From NCBI GenBank assembly GCA_903873295.1, contig CAIQNV010000082.1, forward strand, positions 1-64,000: a stretch of DNA of 64,000 bases, read 5' to 3'. Below, piece after piece: positions 8,979 through 15,981 of the stretch. Position numbers and translations under genes: made by a program. The stretch's first letter is position 1; the number at the start of each line of letters is the position of its first letter. This DNA comes from an uncultured Elusimicrobia bacterium (GTDB lineage: Bacteria > Elusimicrobiota > Elusimicrobia > Elusimicrobiales > UBA9959). The notes under the pieces were generated by a model, which saw only the letters and a list, made by a program, of their open reading frames with translations, searched no databases and had not been told where the DNA came from.

Positions 8979-9649
8979 CGCTGGACGCCTCCGTCCTTAA
9001 AAAGCGGCCGCTTCGAATACCGGCCTGTTACGGCGCCGTCATGCTGGGTTCGGAATTCTGCGCCGGGCTGCTGCCCTCGCCGCAGGAGGCGCTGGGCGTG
9101 GCTGCGGCTTTCAAGGGCCGCGTTATATTGGCCACGCCCCTGCTTACCGAAGCCGGGCTGGCGGCGGTTAAAAAAATACTTCAGGCCGTCCGTGAAAAGC
9201 GGCGCCTGGAAGTGATAGTCAACGATCTTGGCCTGCTGGAAGTGCTGCGCGCCCGGTTCAGGGACGAGATAGCGGTTTCCTGCGGACGGATACTTACCCA
9301 CAGGGTGAGAATAATGCCGCAGGCTTACGCGAAAGAATTCCTGGCCCGCTACGCCATAAAAACTTTCGAAGTTGACGACGCTTCCATAATAAAACGCCTG
9401 GAGCCGTACGGGCTGGCGCTTTCCTGGCATTATCCTTTCCGATACGCCACCGTGACCCGGTTCTGTCCGTGGGAGGAGCGCTGGGCCTCGGCGTGCGGCA
9501 GGTCCTGCCTGGGCCGCATGGAGCCGCTTACCCACCCCGGCTTGCCGGTAACGCTGTGGCGCATCGGTACGGCCTATTTTGTGCGCGGGCAGAAGAGCAG
9601 GGCCGGAGCGGGGCGGAATATCTTTACCCCGCCTTTTAAGAACAAATGA
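8963..9649 (+). CDS. U32 family protein, UbiV-like subunit, second copy
   Basis: Protein of 228 residues, paralogue of the protein at 7435. The N-terminal Cys is at about residue 33 (LGSEFCAGLLP) and the C-terminal trio C-x9-C-x3-C is in TRFCPWEERW...CGRSC. NDLGLLE and FEVDDASII match the first copy. The ATG at 8963 lies inside the end of the previous gene, and the stop overlaps the next ATG by 4 bases, so all four U32 genes and the methyltransferase appear to be translated as one coupled set. It is expected to pair with the protein at 8142 in a UbiU-UbiV-like complex. The pairing is inferred from gene order and cysteine pattern. Confidence 0.83.
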   Translation: MEKALALDASVLKKRPLRIPACYGAVMLGSEFCAGLLPSPQEALGVAAAFKGRVILATPLLTEAGLAAVKKILQAVREKRRLEVIVNDLGLLEVLRARFRDEIAVSCGRILTHRVRIMPQAYAKEFLARYAIKTFEVDDASIIKRLEPYGLALSWHYPFRYATVTRFCPWEERWASACGRSCLGRMEPLTHPGLPVTLWRIGTAYFVRGQKSRAGAGRNIFTPPFKNK

Positions 9650-10605
9650 AACTTAATATAGGCTGCGGCTATAATCGTCTTGAAGGATACCTTAACCTCG
9701 ACTCGAGCCCGGCTTCCGCCGCCGACAGGCTGATGCCGGCCCATGACCTGGAATTTGAGAGCTGCTCCGTATCAGAGATAAAAGCCCTGCAACTGGTAGA
9801 ACATCTCGGTTTTTTTAAAACCAAATTTTTTCTGTCCGAGTGCTGGCGGGTCTTAAAGCCCGGCGGAACGCTTAGAATAGAGACCCCCTATATAGAAAAA
9901 ACCTTTGAGCTCTTTCTCGCCGGAGACCGAAGGGTTAAAGAGGCGGCGCTGGGCTGGGTGTACGGCTCCGAGACGCCGGGCATGAACCATCTTTATTGTT
10001 TTCCAAAGGAGCTGCTGGCGGAGCTGCTGGCCGGGGCCGGCTTTGAAATTGAAAGCGCCGAAGAATTCCTTTTTCAGCCGTATCGTCCCGCGCTGCGTTT
10101 TGACGCCGCTAAGAAAGACGGCGAAAAACCGGCCCTCAACTCCGCGCTGCGCAGGCGCCTGTTGGACGAACATCTGGCGGATCTTACCTGTGAGCTTGAA
10201 GGCGCGGGGCTGGAGCTAATTATAGGGAAGCTGATGGAGGGCGGCGGCAATTCCGCTGCGGCGCTGGAGCAGGCGCTTTACAGCGTTCCCGCCGCGCTTG
10301 AATATTTTACGCTTAAGGAAGAAACGGAGAAGCACCCGTCGCGGGAGGCCGCGGCCTGCGCCCGGCTGGCGGAGTGGGCTATACAGGGACGGCTTGCGGC
10401 GGAATATGCCGCCGGAATAGAAAACGGGCTTGCCGCCGCGGCGGCTTTTGAGGCGGCCTTCGCGCTGGGCCGGGGGCTTACAGCCCATGCTCTTTCCGGG
10501 AACCCCCGGCCTTACGGGCCTGCGCCGGCCGCGGACGCCCCCCGCGTGCTTACTCTGGAGACAGCAGCGGCCTGGCTGTTTAAAAGACGATTTGAACGGC
10601 CTTGA
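9646..10605 (+). CDS. Class I SAM-dependent methyltransferase, last gene of the U32 operon
   Basis: Protein of 319 residues. Motif I is LNIGCGYNRLEGYLNLD at residues 3-19. The acidic and post-motif regions follow (LQLVEHLGFF, then WRVLKPGGTLRIETP around residue 75), typical of the type 11 (UbiE/SmtA-like) Rossmann methyltransferases. The C-terminal 150 residues are alanine-rich and not recognisable. It overlaps the preceding U32 gene by 4 bases and is followed by a strong terminator, so it closes the operon. In this company a role in methylating the product hydroxylated by the U32 proteins is plausible, as Ubi methylases follow Ubi hydroxylases, but this is an inference from context only. Confidence 0.8.
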   Translation: MKLNIGCGYNRLEGYLNLDSSPASAADRLMPAHDLEFESCSVSEIKALQLVEHLGFFKTKFFLSECWRVLKPGGTLRIETPYIEKTFELFLAGDRRVKEAALGWVYGSETPGMNHLYCFPKELLAELLAGAGFEIESAEEFLFQPYRPALRFDAAKKDGEKPALNSALRRRLLDEHLADLTCELEGAGLELIIGKLMEGGGNSAAALEQALYSVPAALEYFTLKEETEKHPSREAAACARLAEWAIQGRLAAEYAAGIENGLAAAAAFEAAFALGRGLTAHALSGNPRPYGPAPAADAPRVLTLETAAAWLFKRRFERP

Positions 10606-10653
10606 ATTTGCGGCGGGCGGGCAAAATGTTATAACCTATAGCGGATGGAAGGG

Positions 10654-10681
10654 GGCGGACTTCAGCTGTCCGCCTTTTTTT
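10654..10681 (+). terminator. Rho-independent terminator after the radical SAM/U32 operon
   Basis: The 7-bp stem GGCGGAC (10654-10660) pairs with GTCCGCC (10668-10674), with a 7-base loop, followed by seven T. It sits about 50 bases after the methyltransferase stop and separates that operon from the small lipoprotein gene. Confidence 0.88.
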
Positions 10682-10744
10682 GACTTTAGCAAATATTACC
10701 GCGGGCAGAGTGAAGCCTGCGGAATTTCACAGGAGAACCAACAA

Positions 10745-10963
10745 ATGAAAAAGACAGTACTGTTCGCGCTGCCCCTCGTGGCGCTGATGTTAGCCGTAGC
10801 CTGCAAGAAGCAGGAAGCCGTACAGACCGAAGCCCCTGCCGCCGCCGAGCAGGTCGCCGTCCCGGCCGTTGAAGCGACCCCTGCCGCCGCCCCTGCCGTT
10901 ACCCCGGCTCCGGTTGCCGCTCCGGTAAAGGCTGCGAAGCCCGCTGTTAAGAAAGGCAAATAA
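10745..10963 (+). CDS. Small Ala/Pro-rich putative lipoprotein
   Basis: Protein of 72 residues. It has a Lys-Lys start, a hydrophobic stretch and a Cys at about residue 20 (LMLAVAC) that fits a relaxed lipobox, followed by KKQ and then a low-complexity tail of Ala, Pro, Val and Thr ending in lysines. The ATG at 10745 follows AGGAGA in a good ribosome-site position (the sequence cacaggagaacc). It is bounded by terminators on both sides, so it is probably a single-gene transcript. Such small Ala/Pro lipoproteins may tether or space the envelope; no function can be assigned. Confidence 0.72.
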   Translation: MKKTVLFALPLVALMLAVACKKQEAVQTEAPAAAEQVAVPAVEATPAAAPAVTPAPVAAPVKAAKPAVKKGK

Positions 10964-10984
10964 GCCGTATCTTAAAGCAAAACT

Positions 10985-11020
10985 GCCGGCGCTTGTTTTA
11001 ACGGGCGCCGGCTTTTTTTT
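10985..11020 (+). terminator. Rho-independent terminator after the small lipoprotein
   Basis: The 8-bp stem GCCGGCGC (10985-10992) pairs with GCGCCGGC (11005-11012), followed by eight T. Clear intrinsic terminator. Confidence 0.92.
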
Positions 11021-11072
11021 AGCCTCAAAATTGATTAGAATTCAAGTATAGTCGGAAATACGGGGTTAATAT

Positions 11073-11390
11073 ATGAAAAAGTTTTATGAACTGGGAGCAA
11101 AAACCGGCCTCACCAAGGTGGAGATAAACCGCGTTGCCAAATTCGGCATGCTGGGCCTGCTTGCGGTCGGACTGTCCGGGCTCGCGGCCTGCTTAAAGGC
11201 GCAGAAAAACGAAGGTCCAGCCGCGTCGGCAAAGCCGGAAACTCTGCAGGACCTCGCCGACTCCGTGAATAAAAGCACTGCCCCCGCCGAGCGGGACGGA
11301 CAGAATACCAATTGCGGACCCTATCCCGGCTATCCCTGCGGCACGCGCTATTACACGGTTAGCCGCGCCGACTTTTGGCGGGCGGCCTGA
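11073..11390 (+). CDS. Small putative lipoprotein with Cys/Gly/Tyr-rich C-terminus
   Basis: Protein of 105 residues, not recognised. A long basic N-terminus (about 25 residues) precedes a hydrophobic segment ending LSGLAAC near residue 41, which fits a lipobox. The mature part is about 65 residues: a Lys/Ala/Ser linker, then a compact end with two Cys in NCGPYPGYPCGTRYY, then TVSRADFW. The short C-terminal motif looks conserved in style (Gly, Pro, Tyr and paired Cys) and could form a disulfide loop or be a modified core. The stop codon overlaps the next start by one base (TGATG), so it is coupled to the secreted protein that follows. The coding start has no strong ribosome site. Confidence 0.62.
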   Translation: MKKFYELGAKTGLTKVEINRVAKFGMLGLLAVGLSGLAACLKAQKNEGPAASAKPETLQDLADSVNKSTAPAERDGQNTNCGPYPGYPCGTRYYTVSRADFWRAA

Positions 11391-12340
11391 TGAAAATAAT
11401 TTACTTTCTGGCCGCGCTGTTGCTGCTACCTGCTTTTGGCCTTGGTTTCGAATGTCCGCAAAAGGACTCGCAGGAAAAAGCCGAGGACTGCCCCTGGGCC
11501 GGCGCCGCCCGCCTTCTGAGTGAAGCGGCTGGCAGGAACGAAAACCCTGCCCCGGTTTTTTCAGCCCGCGCTCCCGGCATATTGAGACAGCTGGACGCTG
11601 ACCGCGCCAACCCCGCGGTTTTAAAGCTTTGGGGCGAGAGCATAAACTACGATGAACTGGCTAAAGGCGAGATCGTGCAGCCCGGGATACTCGGCTTCAT
11701 CGCCGCCCGCCTGGGCGCGGCCCGGCCGCGGGGGGAAATAATCCACGCCGGTCTTGAACATACCTACGGCTACCTCTTCAGCCTGCTGCCCACCAAGTTC
11801 GGTTTCAAGCGCGCCCGCTGGGTGCGGCCTGACATCGAGGACGGGCTCGGTCTGCCCCGCGGCTCGGCCGGGCCTTCGCCCTCGGAGGGCACGCTGCTGG
11901 CCAATATCACCTGCCTGGCCGGCGGTATCGCCCTTAAAGACGATCCGGCGGCGCTGGCTCTGCTGGAAAAAGCATCCGCCGGCTGCGGCGGCGCCGCCCG
12001 GGCTTTCGTCTCGCGCGGGACCGCGAGGACGCGCCTTACCGAAACCGCAGCGCTGCCCGGCGGGCGCAGGGTGGACCTGCGCACTGATTTCGTGCCGTTC
12101 AATAAAAAAGCAGGAGGAAATACCCACCTCCTTGTCTATTCCGTTTATGATTCGGCCGCCGGGCAGGCTTACCTGATCACCGCCTTTCCGGTTAACGCGG
12201 ACTTCGTGAGGAACGCGCTCGACCCCGCCGGGCTCGGCGGGAACAAACCGGTGCAGACGCGCTATAACGCTTTCGTCGAAGGGCTTACCGACGCCGGCAA
12301 AGTCACAGGCGCCCGTAAATTATCTCAGCCGGAAAAATAA
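11390..12340 (+). CDS. Secreted protein of unknown function
   Basis: Protein of 316 residues with a signal peptide (MKIIYFLAALLLLPAFGLG, then FEC). I do not recognise the family. Features are two Cys within the first 12 mature residues (FECPQK and EDCPW), further Cys at ANITCLAGG and SAGCGG, and a region LEHTYGYLFSLL around residue 125 that could be an amphipathic helix. The start at 11390 is chosen because it overlaps the stop of the small lipoprotein and directly begins the signal peptide; the five extra in-frame codons upstream are less likely. Its coupling to the 105-residue lipoprotein suggests that the two act together at the envelope. Confidence 0.7.
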   Translation: MKIIYFLAALLLLPAFGLGFECPQKDSQEKAEDCPWAGAARLLSEAAGRNENPAPVFSARAPGILRQLDADRANPAVLKLWGESINYDELAKGEIVQPGILGFIAARLGAARPRGEIIHAGLEHTYGYLFSLLPTKFGFKRARWVRPDIEDGLGLPRGSAGPSPSEGTLLANITCLAGGIALKDDPAALALLEKASAGCGGAARAFVSRGTARTRLTETAALPGGRRVDLRTDFVPFNKKAGGNTHLLVYSVYDSAAGQAYLITAFPVNADFVRNALDPAGLGGNKPVQTRYNAFVEGLTDAGKVTGARKLSQPEK

Positions 12341-12603
12341 AAAAGCCCCGGGCCGGGAAAGCCGCGGGCCGAAAGCTGCGGCTGCGTATTAAAATACGCA
12401 TACCGCACAGACCCTGCGTACAGGCCTTTTCCGGCAGGTGACGAAAAAACTCCCTGATTTCCTAGAGCGATAACGCGCCGCGTCAGGTCAATATGTAACA
12501 AAAAGGACATACGCGGGCGCGTTTCGTATTATATAATATGATGTACGCGAACCAAGGCGGGCGTCGCCCGGCGGGATGTGTTGCTGGTTTCACCAATTTA
12601 ACG
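12341..12603. other. Structured intergenic region upstream of the secretion operon
   Basis: 263 bases without a gene. It holds several hairpins: TGCGG and TGCGTATT (12377-12390) pairing with AATACGCA and CCGCA (12393-12407); CCTG-CGTA-CAGG (12413-12424); and a pairing GCG-ATAA-CGC near 12466. No riboswitch class I know matches. The AT-rich TATAAT near 12532 is a likely promoter element. The hairpins lie before that promoter, so they are either the tail of the preceding transcript or part of a longer leader. Confidence 0.5.
12532..12537 (+). promoter_or_regulatory. Candidate -10 element (TATAAT) for the secretion operon
   Basis: An exact TATAAT in a locally AT-rich stretch within GC-rich DNA, about 67 bases before the chosen start at 12604. 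No convincing -35 box is present at 16-18 bases upstream. Confidence 0.35.
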
Positions 12604-13965
12604 ATGATACGCAAACTTATTGCAGTTCTGGCGGTGTCCGTGTCGGCCTTGCTGCCGGTCCCCGGCCGGTGCGGCTGGGAAAATATACGCTATTCCGACG
12701 CCCCGCTGGCCGTTGTTTACGCCTCCACCGGCGCTTATGAAGTCGCCTATACGGTCGGAGAGAACTGCGCCAGCCCGTATGAAATGGTCTCCTCCCCGGC
12801 TTCGGTCTGGTCGGGCTACCTTTCGCTAGTCCCCGCCGAGATAGTGAACCAGGGTCTGGCCGGCTTCGACTCAGGCTCCGCCGTAGCCATGGACGGGGCG
12901 CTCTGGGGGCAGCCGCCGGACGAGAGCGTGAATCTTCTCTTCTCGACTGAAATTTCTTCCGGCATTTCCCGCCCGGGCGTAAATGTAACGAGGGTCTATG
13001 ACAACATGGGCGGCGAGGTCAACGCCGGCTGGCCGGTAACGGTCAGCTATTCCGGCGGTGATAAGAAGAAGCTTGTGATATTCCCCTCGGCCGACTGGCC
13101 AAAGGGAAGCGTGTTCTCCGTGTATTATTCCGGGGCTATAGTGGACATAAACGGCTCGCCTGTTTCAGGCGCGACCACGGTTTATTTCTCCGTGCTGATG
13201 GATTCAGGCACCGACAATACCGCGGCGGCTTTTTCCGACCGCCGGGTGCGCGTGGTTATCCCGGCCAACTCCTACTCGCAGGACTTCTACCTGACCATCT
13301 CTACCGACGCCTCCAGGCCGGAAATTATCGCCGCGAACACCAAGCTGACCGCGCTGCCCGGCTCGCCTGAGTTCCTGAATTCGGTGAGCGTGCGCTCGTA
13401 TGACGGCGCCGGAGCCGCTGTGCAGCCTAATTCCTCCTGCATGGTCACGCTGCCCTACACCGACTCCGGCGGGGACGGGATAATAGACGGCTCGCCTTCA
13501 AAGCTCAGGGCCGCGAACCTGGCGGTCTGGAAACTGGACGAAGCGCGCGGCCTTTGGGTGAAGCAGACCGGGGCCGCTATAGATACGGCAGGCAGGCGCG
13601 TCTCGCAGCCGGTGTCCCATTTCTCCGACTACGCGCTGATGGCCCTGCCCGATATGGACGTCCGCCCGGTTTACGCCTTCCCTGTGCCATTCAGGCCCAA
13701 CGCCGGCAATCCGGCAAGATACGGCAGCTGGGCTGACGGTATAAGGTTCACCAACCCGCCGATCTCCGGGAAGATCAGGATTTACACCATAAGCGGAGCG
13801 CTGGTGCGGGATATCGATATAGCGGCTACCCCCCTGACGGCGGAGGGGTACATCAAATGGGATGTGAAGAATTCGGACGGCCAGCCGGCAGCCAGCGGCG
13901 TTTACCTGTGGGAGGTAACCGCCGGGAAGAACCGCAAGACCGGAAAACTGGTGGTCATCAAGTAG
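12604..13965 (+). CDS. Secreted protein with FlgD-like C-terminal domain, possible type IX cargo
   Basis: Protein of 453 residues with a signal peptide (MIRKLIAVLAVSVSALLPV). The middle is beta-rich, with Ig-like and invasin-like segments. The last 80 or so residues form an FlgD-Ig-like/sorting-type domain: KIRIYTISGALVRDID, then WDVKNSDGQPAASGVYLW, then KTGKLVVIK. In Bacteroidota this C-terminal fold marks type IX secretion substrates. The ATG at 12604 is chosen because it starts the signal peptide; an open frame continues upstream to 12538. It is the first gene of an operon with a PorV-like barrel, a TPR protein and a giant repeat protein, consistent with surface export. Confidence 0.75.
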   Translation: MIRKLIAVLAVSVSALLPVPGRCGWENIRYSDAPLAVVYASTGAYEVAYTVGENCASPYEMVSSPASVWSGYLSLVPAEIVNQGLAGFDSGSAVAMDGALWGQPPDESVNLLFSTEISSGISRPGVNVTRVYDNMGGEVNAGWPVTVSYSGGDKKKLVIFPSADWPKGSVFSVYYSGAIVDINGSPVSGATTVYFSVLMDSGTDNTAAAFSDRRVRVVIPANSYSQDFYLTISTDASRPEIIAANTKLTALPGSPEFLNSVSVRSYDGAGAAVQPNSSCMVTLPYTDSGGDGIIDGSPSKLRAANLAVWKLDEARGLWVKQTGAAIDTAGRRVSQPVSHFSDYALMALPDMDVRPVYAFPVPFRPNAGNPARYGSWADGIRFTNPPISGKIRIYTISGALVRDIDIAATPLTAEGYIKWDVKNSDGQPAASGVYLWEVTAGKNRKTGKLVVIK

Positions 13966-13980
13966 TGCGGGTTTAAAGCG

Positions 13981-15132
13981 ATGAAAAACAGATCTTTGCT
14001 TAAAATTTTAGCGGCCGCCTGCTGCGCGCCGGCGCTCCTGCCCGCGCCCTCTTTCGCGGGAGCCGGCACGGCGGGCGGAGAATTCCTGCGCATAGTACAG
14101 AGCCCCCGGGTCGTCGGGATGGGCGAATCCGGGGCGGGCGGCTACGGCGATCTGCTCGGGGCGCTGGCGCTTAACCCCGCCGCTCTGGCGCGCATCGCCT
14201 ACAAGGAAGCCGCTTTCACTTATAATTCCTGGCTTGAAGGAATAACTTCCCAGCAGGCCGCTTACGCCCACCCGCTGGCCAACGGCAAGGGCGTGCTGGC
14301 AGGTTCGCTGTCCATGCTGAACGTCCCGCCCATAGACGGCTATAATAATTCGGGCGTTTATTCCGGCAAGGTTGACGCCGGCGACATGGCCGCTTCGGTA
14401 AGCTATGCGGCCAGGCTGGGCGGCCCCTGGGATGACAGGCGCTCCGGTATCTTCGCCGGGGGCTCGCTTAAATACGCAAGGGAAAAACTGGACTCGGTTT
14501 CTGCCGGCGCGGCGCTTTTTGACGCCGGCGCCCTTTGGATAAAAAGGGTCAGGGGCGGTGTGCTGGGCCTGGGCCTTTCGGCGCAGTCGCTGGGCGGCGG
14601 CTTCAAATTCGATTCAGTGACCGACGCCGCGCCCTCGGTGTACCGGGCCGGGGCTTCATACATTATCCTGGTCTCCGGCGATCCCGTCACCTTTTCCCTG
14701 GATCTGAAAAAACCCCGGGATTCTGGCGCCGCCGTCTGCGCGGGGGCCGAATACCAGGCCTGGCGCATCCTGTCGCTGCGCGCCGGCTACCTCTCCGGCG
14801 AGGACCTGGGCGGCGGCCTGCGGCTGGGCGGCGGGGTAAGCCTGAAACTGCTCCAGTTCGATTATTCTCTCTCTTCTTACGGCAAATTCGGGCCGGCCCA
14901 CAGGTTCAGCCTGTCCTATAAATTTGACAAGCCCGTGGCGGTTACCAAGTACCTGACCCGGGAACAGGAACAGGCCAGGCAGAAGACGGAGCAGGCGCGC
15001 ATAATGATGCAGGAAAGCCGCTACTACGAGGCCGTGCTGGAGCTTACCGGGGCGCTTACCCTGGACCCCGGCTACAAAGAGGCGCTTGAGCTTATGCGCA
15101 AGGCCAGGGCGATGGTGGAGGTCTCAAAGTAA
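13981..15132 (+). CDS. PorV/PorQ-like outer membrane protein with C-terminal TPR
   Basis: Protein of 383 residues. A signal peptide (to about residue 26, SFAGAG) is followed by the sequence GEFLRIVQSPRVVGMGESG and LGALALNPAALA, characteristic of the PorV/UPF0164 barrel family. Alternating beta strands follow to about residue 315 (RFSLSYKFD), then a helical TPR-like tail of about 65 residues. In type IX secretion PorV shuttles cargo from the SprA translocon; a SprA-like protein is encoded at 32103-37484. The TPR tail is an unusual addition and may bind the product of the next gene, with which it overlaps by one base (TAATG). Confidence 0.8.
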   Translation: MKNRSLLKILAAACCAPALLPAPSFAGAGTAGGEFLRIVQSPRVVGMGESGAGGYGDLLGALALNPAALARIAYKEAAFTYNSWLEGITSQQAAYAHPLANGKGVLAGSLSMLNVPPIDGYNNSGVYSGKVDAGDMAASVSYAARLGGPWDDRRSGIFAGGSLKYAREKLDSVSAGAALFDAGALWIKRVRGGVLGLGLSAQSLGGGFKFDSVTDAAPSVYRAGASYIILVSGDPVTFSLDLKKPRDSGAAVCAGAEYQAWRILSLRAGYLSGEDLGGGLRLGGGVSLKLLQFDYSLSSYGKFGPAHRFSLSYKFDKPVAVTKYLTREQEQARQKTEQARIMMQESRYYEAVLELTGALTLDPGYKEALELMRKARAMVEVSK

Positions 15133-15977
15133 TGGCCCTGCTTTGGCTCGCGCTGCTTTTGGCCGCGCCTCAGCCGGCGGCCGCACAGCCCGCGGAACGC
15201 GGGGCCGAAGCCGGCGGGAAGGCGGCGGCCGGAGCCGCGGAAGACGATCTCCGCGCCGGGATACTGAAGCTTATGGACCGGGTGATAGCCGACCCCTCCG
15301 ACGAGGCGGCCAGGGCGGAGCTGCTGGCCGCGTCCGGGCGCGCGGTGGAGAAGGAAAGGAGCGCGTCCGTTGCGGAGCGGGAGGCGCTCCTGGCCGGCGC
15401 GGGGCGCGACCGGGAAAAAATGCTGGCGATGAGCGCGGCCAAAAAAAAGCGGCTTGACGCGTGGAAAAATGATTTTTCAAAGGCCTGCTCGCTGGCGTCC
15501 GGCGCGGATACCGTCAAAGAAGCCGTGGCCGCCTACGAGGGCCTGCTCGAAACTTTTCCGGTCTATTACGACGACAGGGCCGACCTGCTCGCTTCCGGGA
15601 CCAGGATCAGGGGAATTTTTTACAGGGTCATAAAGAAAACGTATCCGTACCTGGTGGAGGGGCGCAACAGCATCGACGAGCGCACTTTAGCCGCGCTGCA
15701 GTTCTCCAGGGCCGCCGTACGGCAGGAATTCGGCGGGGCGCCCGATACCGACGCCGCCGAAAAAGAGCTGAAAAAGGCGGAGAGGTTCAGGCAGCTCGAG
15801 AGGGAGCTGTTCAAGAAGCACGAGAACATCAAGACCGCCATGGACCTTTTTGGGATCAGGCGCTACGCCGAATCGCTCAAATATTTTGATGAGGCGCTGG
15901 TCTATGACAGGACTAATGAAGAGGCGCTGTTTTACCGCGCGCTGGCAAAAAAGAAAGCGGCCGTAGACGAGAGGTGA
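15132..15977 (+). CDS. Periplasmic TPR/helical protein
   Basis: Protein of 281 residues with a signal peptide (MALLWLALLLAAPQPAAAQ). The following 100 residues are Ala/Glu/Arg/Lys-rich and probably coiled coil. The C-terminus carries a TPR-type repeat (RRYAESLKYFDEALVYDRTNEEALFY). The start ATG overlaps the stop of the PorV-like gene, and the following giant gene starts 4 bases after its stop. It may be an assembly or adaptor factor for the barrel and giant surface protein. No named family recognised. Confidence 0.72.
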   Translation: MALLWLALLLAAPQPAAAQPAERGAEAGGKAAAGAAEDDLRAGILKLMDRVIADPSDEAARAELLAASGRAVEKERSASVAEREALLAGAGRDREKMLAMSAAKKKRLDAWKNDFSKACSLASGADTVKEAVAAYEGLLETFPVYYDDRADLLASGTRIRGIFYRVIKKTYPYLVEGRNSIDERTLAALQFSRAAVRQEFGGAPDTDAAEKELKKAERFRQLERELFKKHENIKTAMDLFGIRRYAESLKYFDEALVYDRTNEEALFYRALAKKKAAVDER

Positions 15978-15981
15978 GTCT

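Noticed and set aside
12341-12540. Cobalamin or c-di-GMP riboswitch
   Set aside because: The region has hairpins, but I could not find the conserved GCCACTG, GGGCAAA or GACGCAAAGCC cores.
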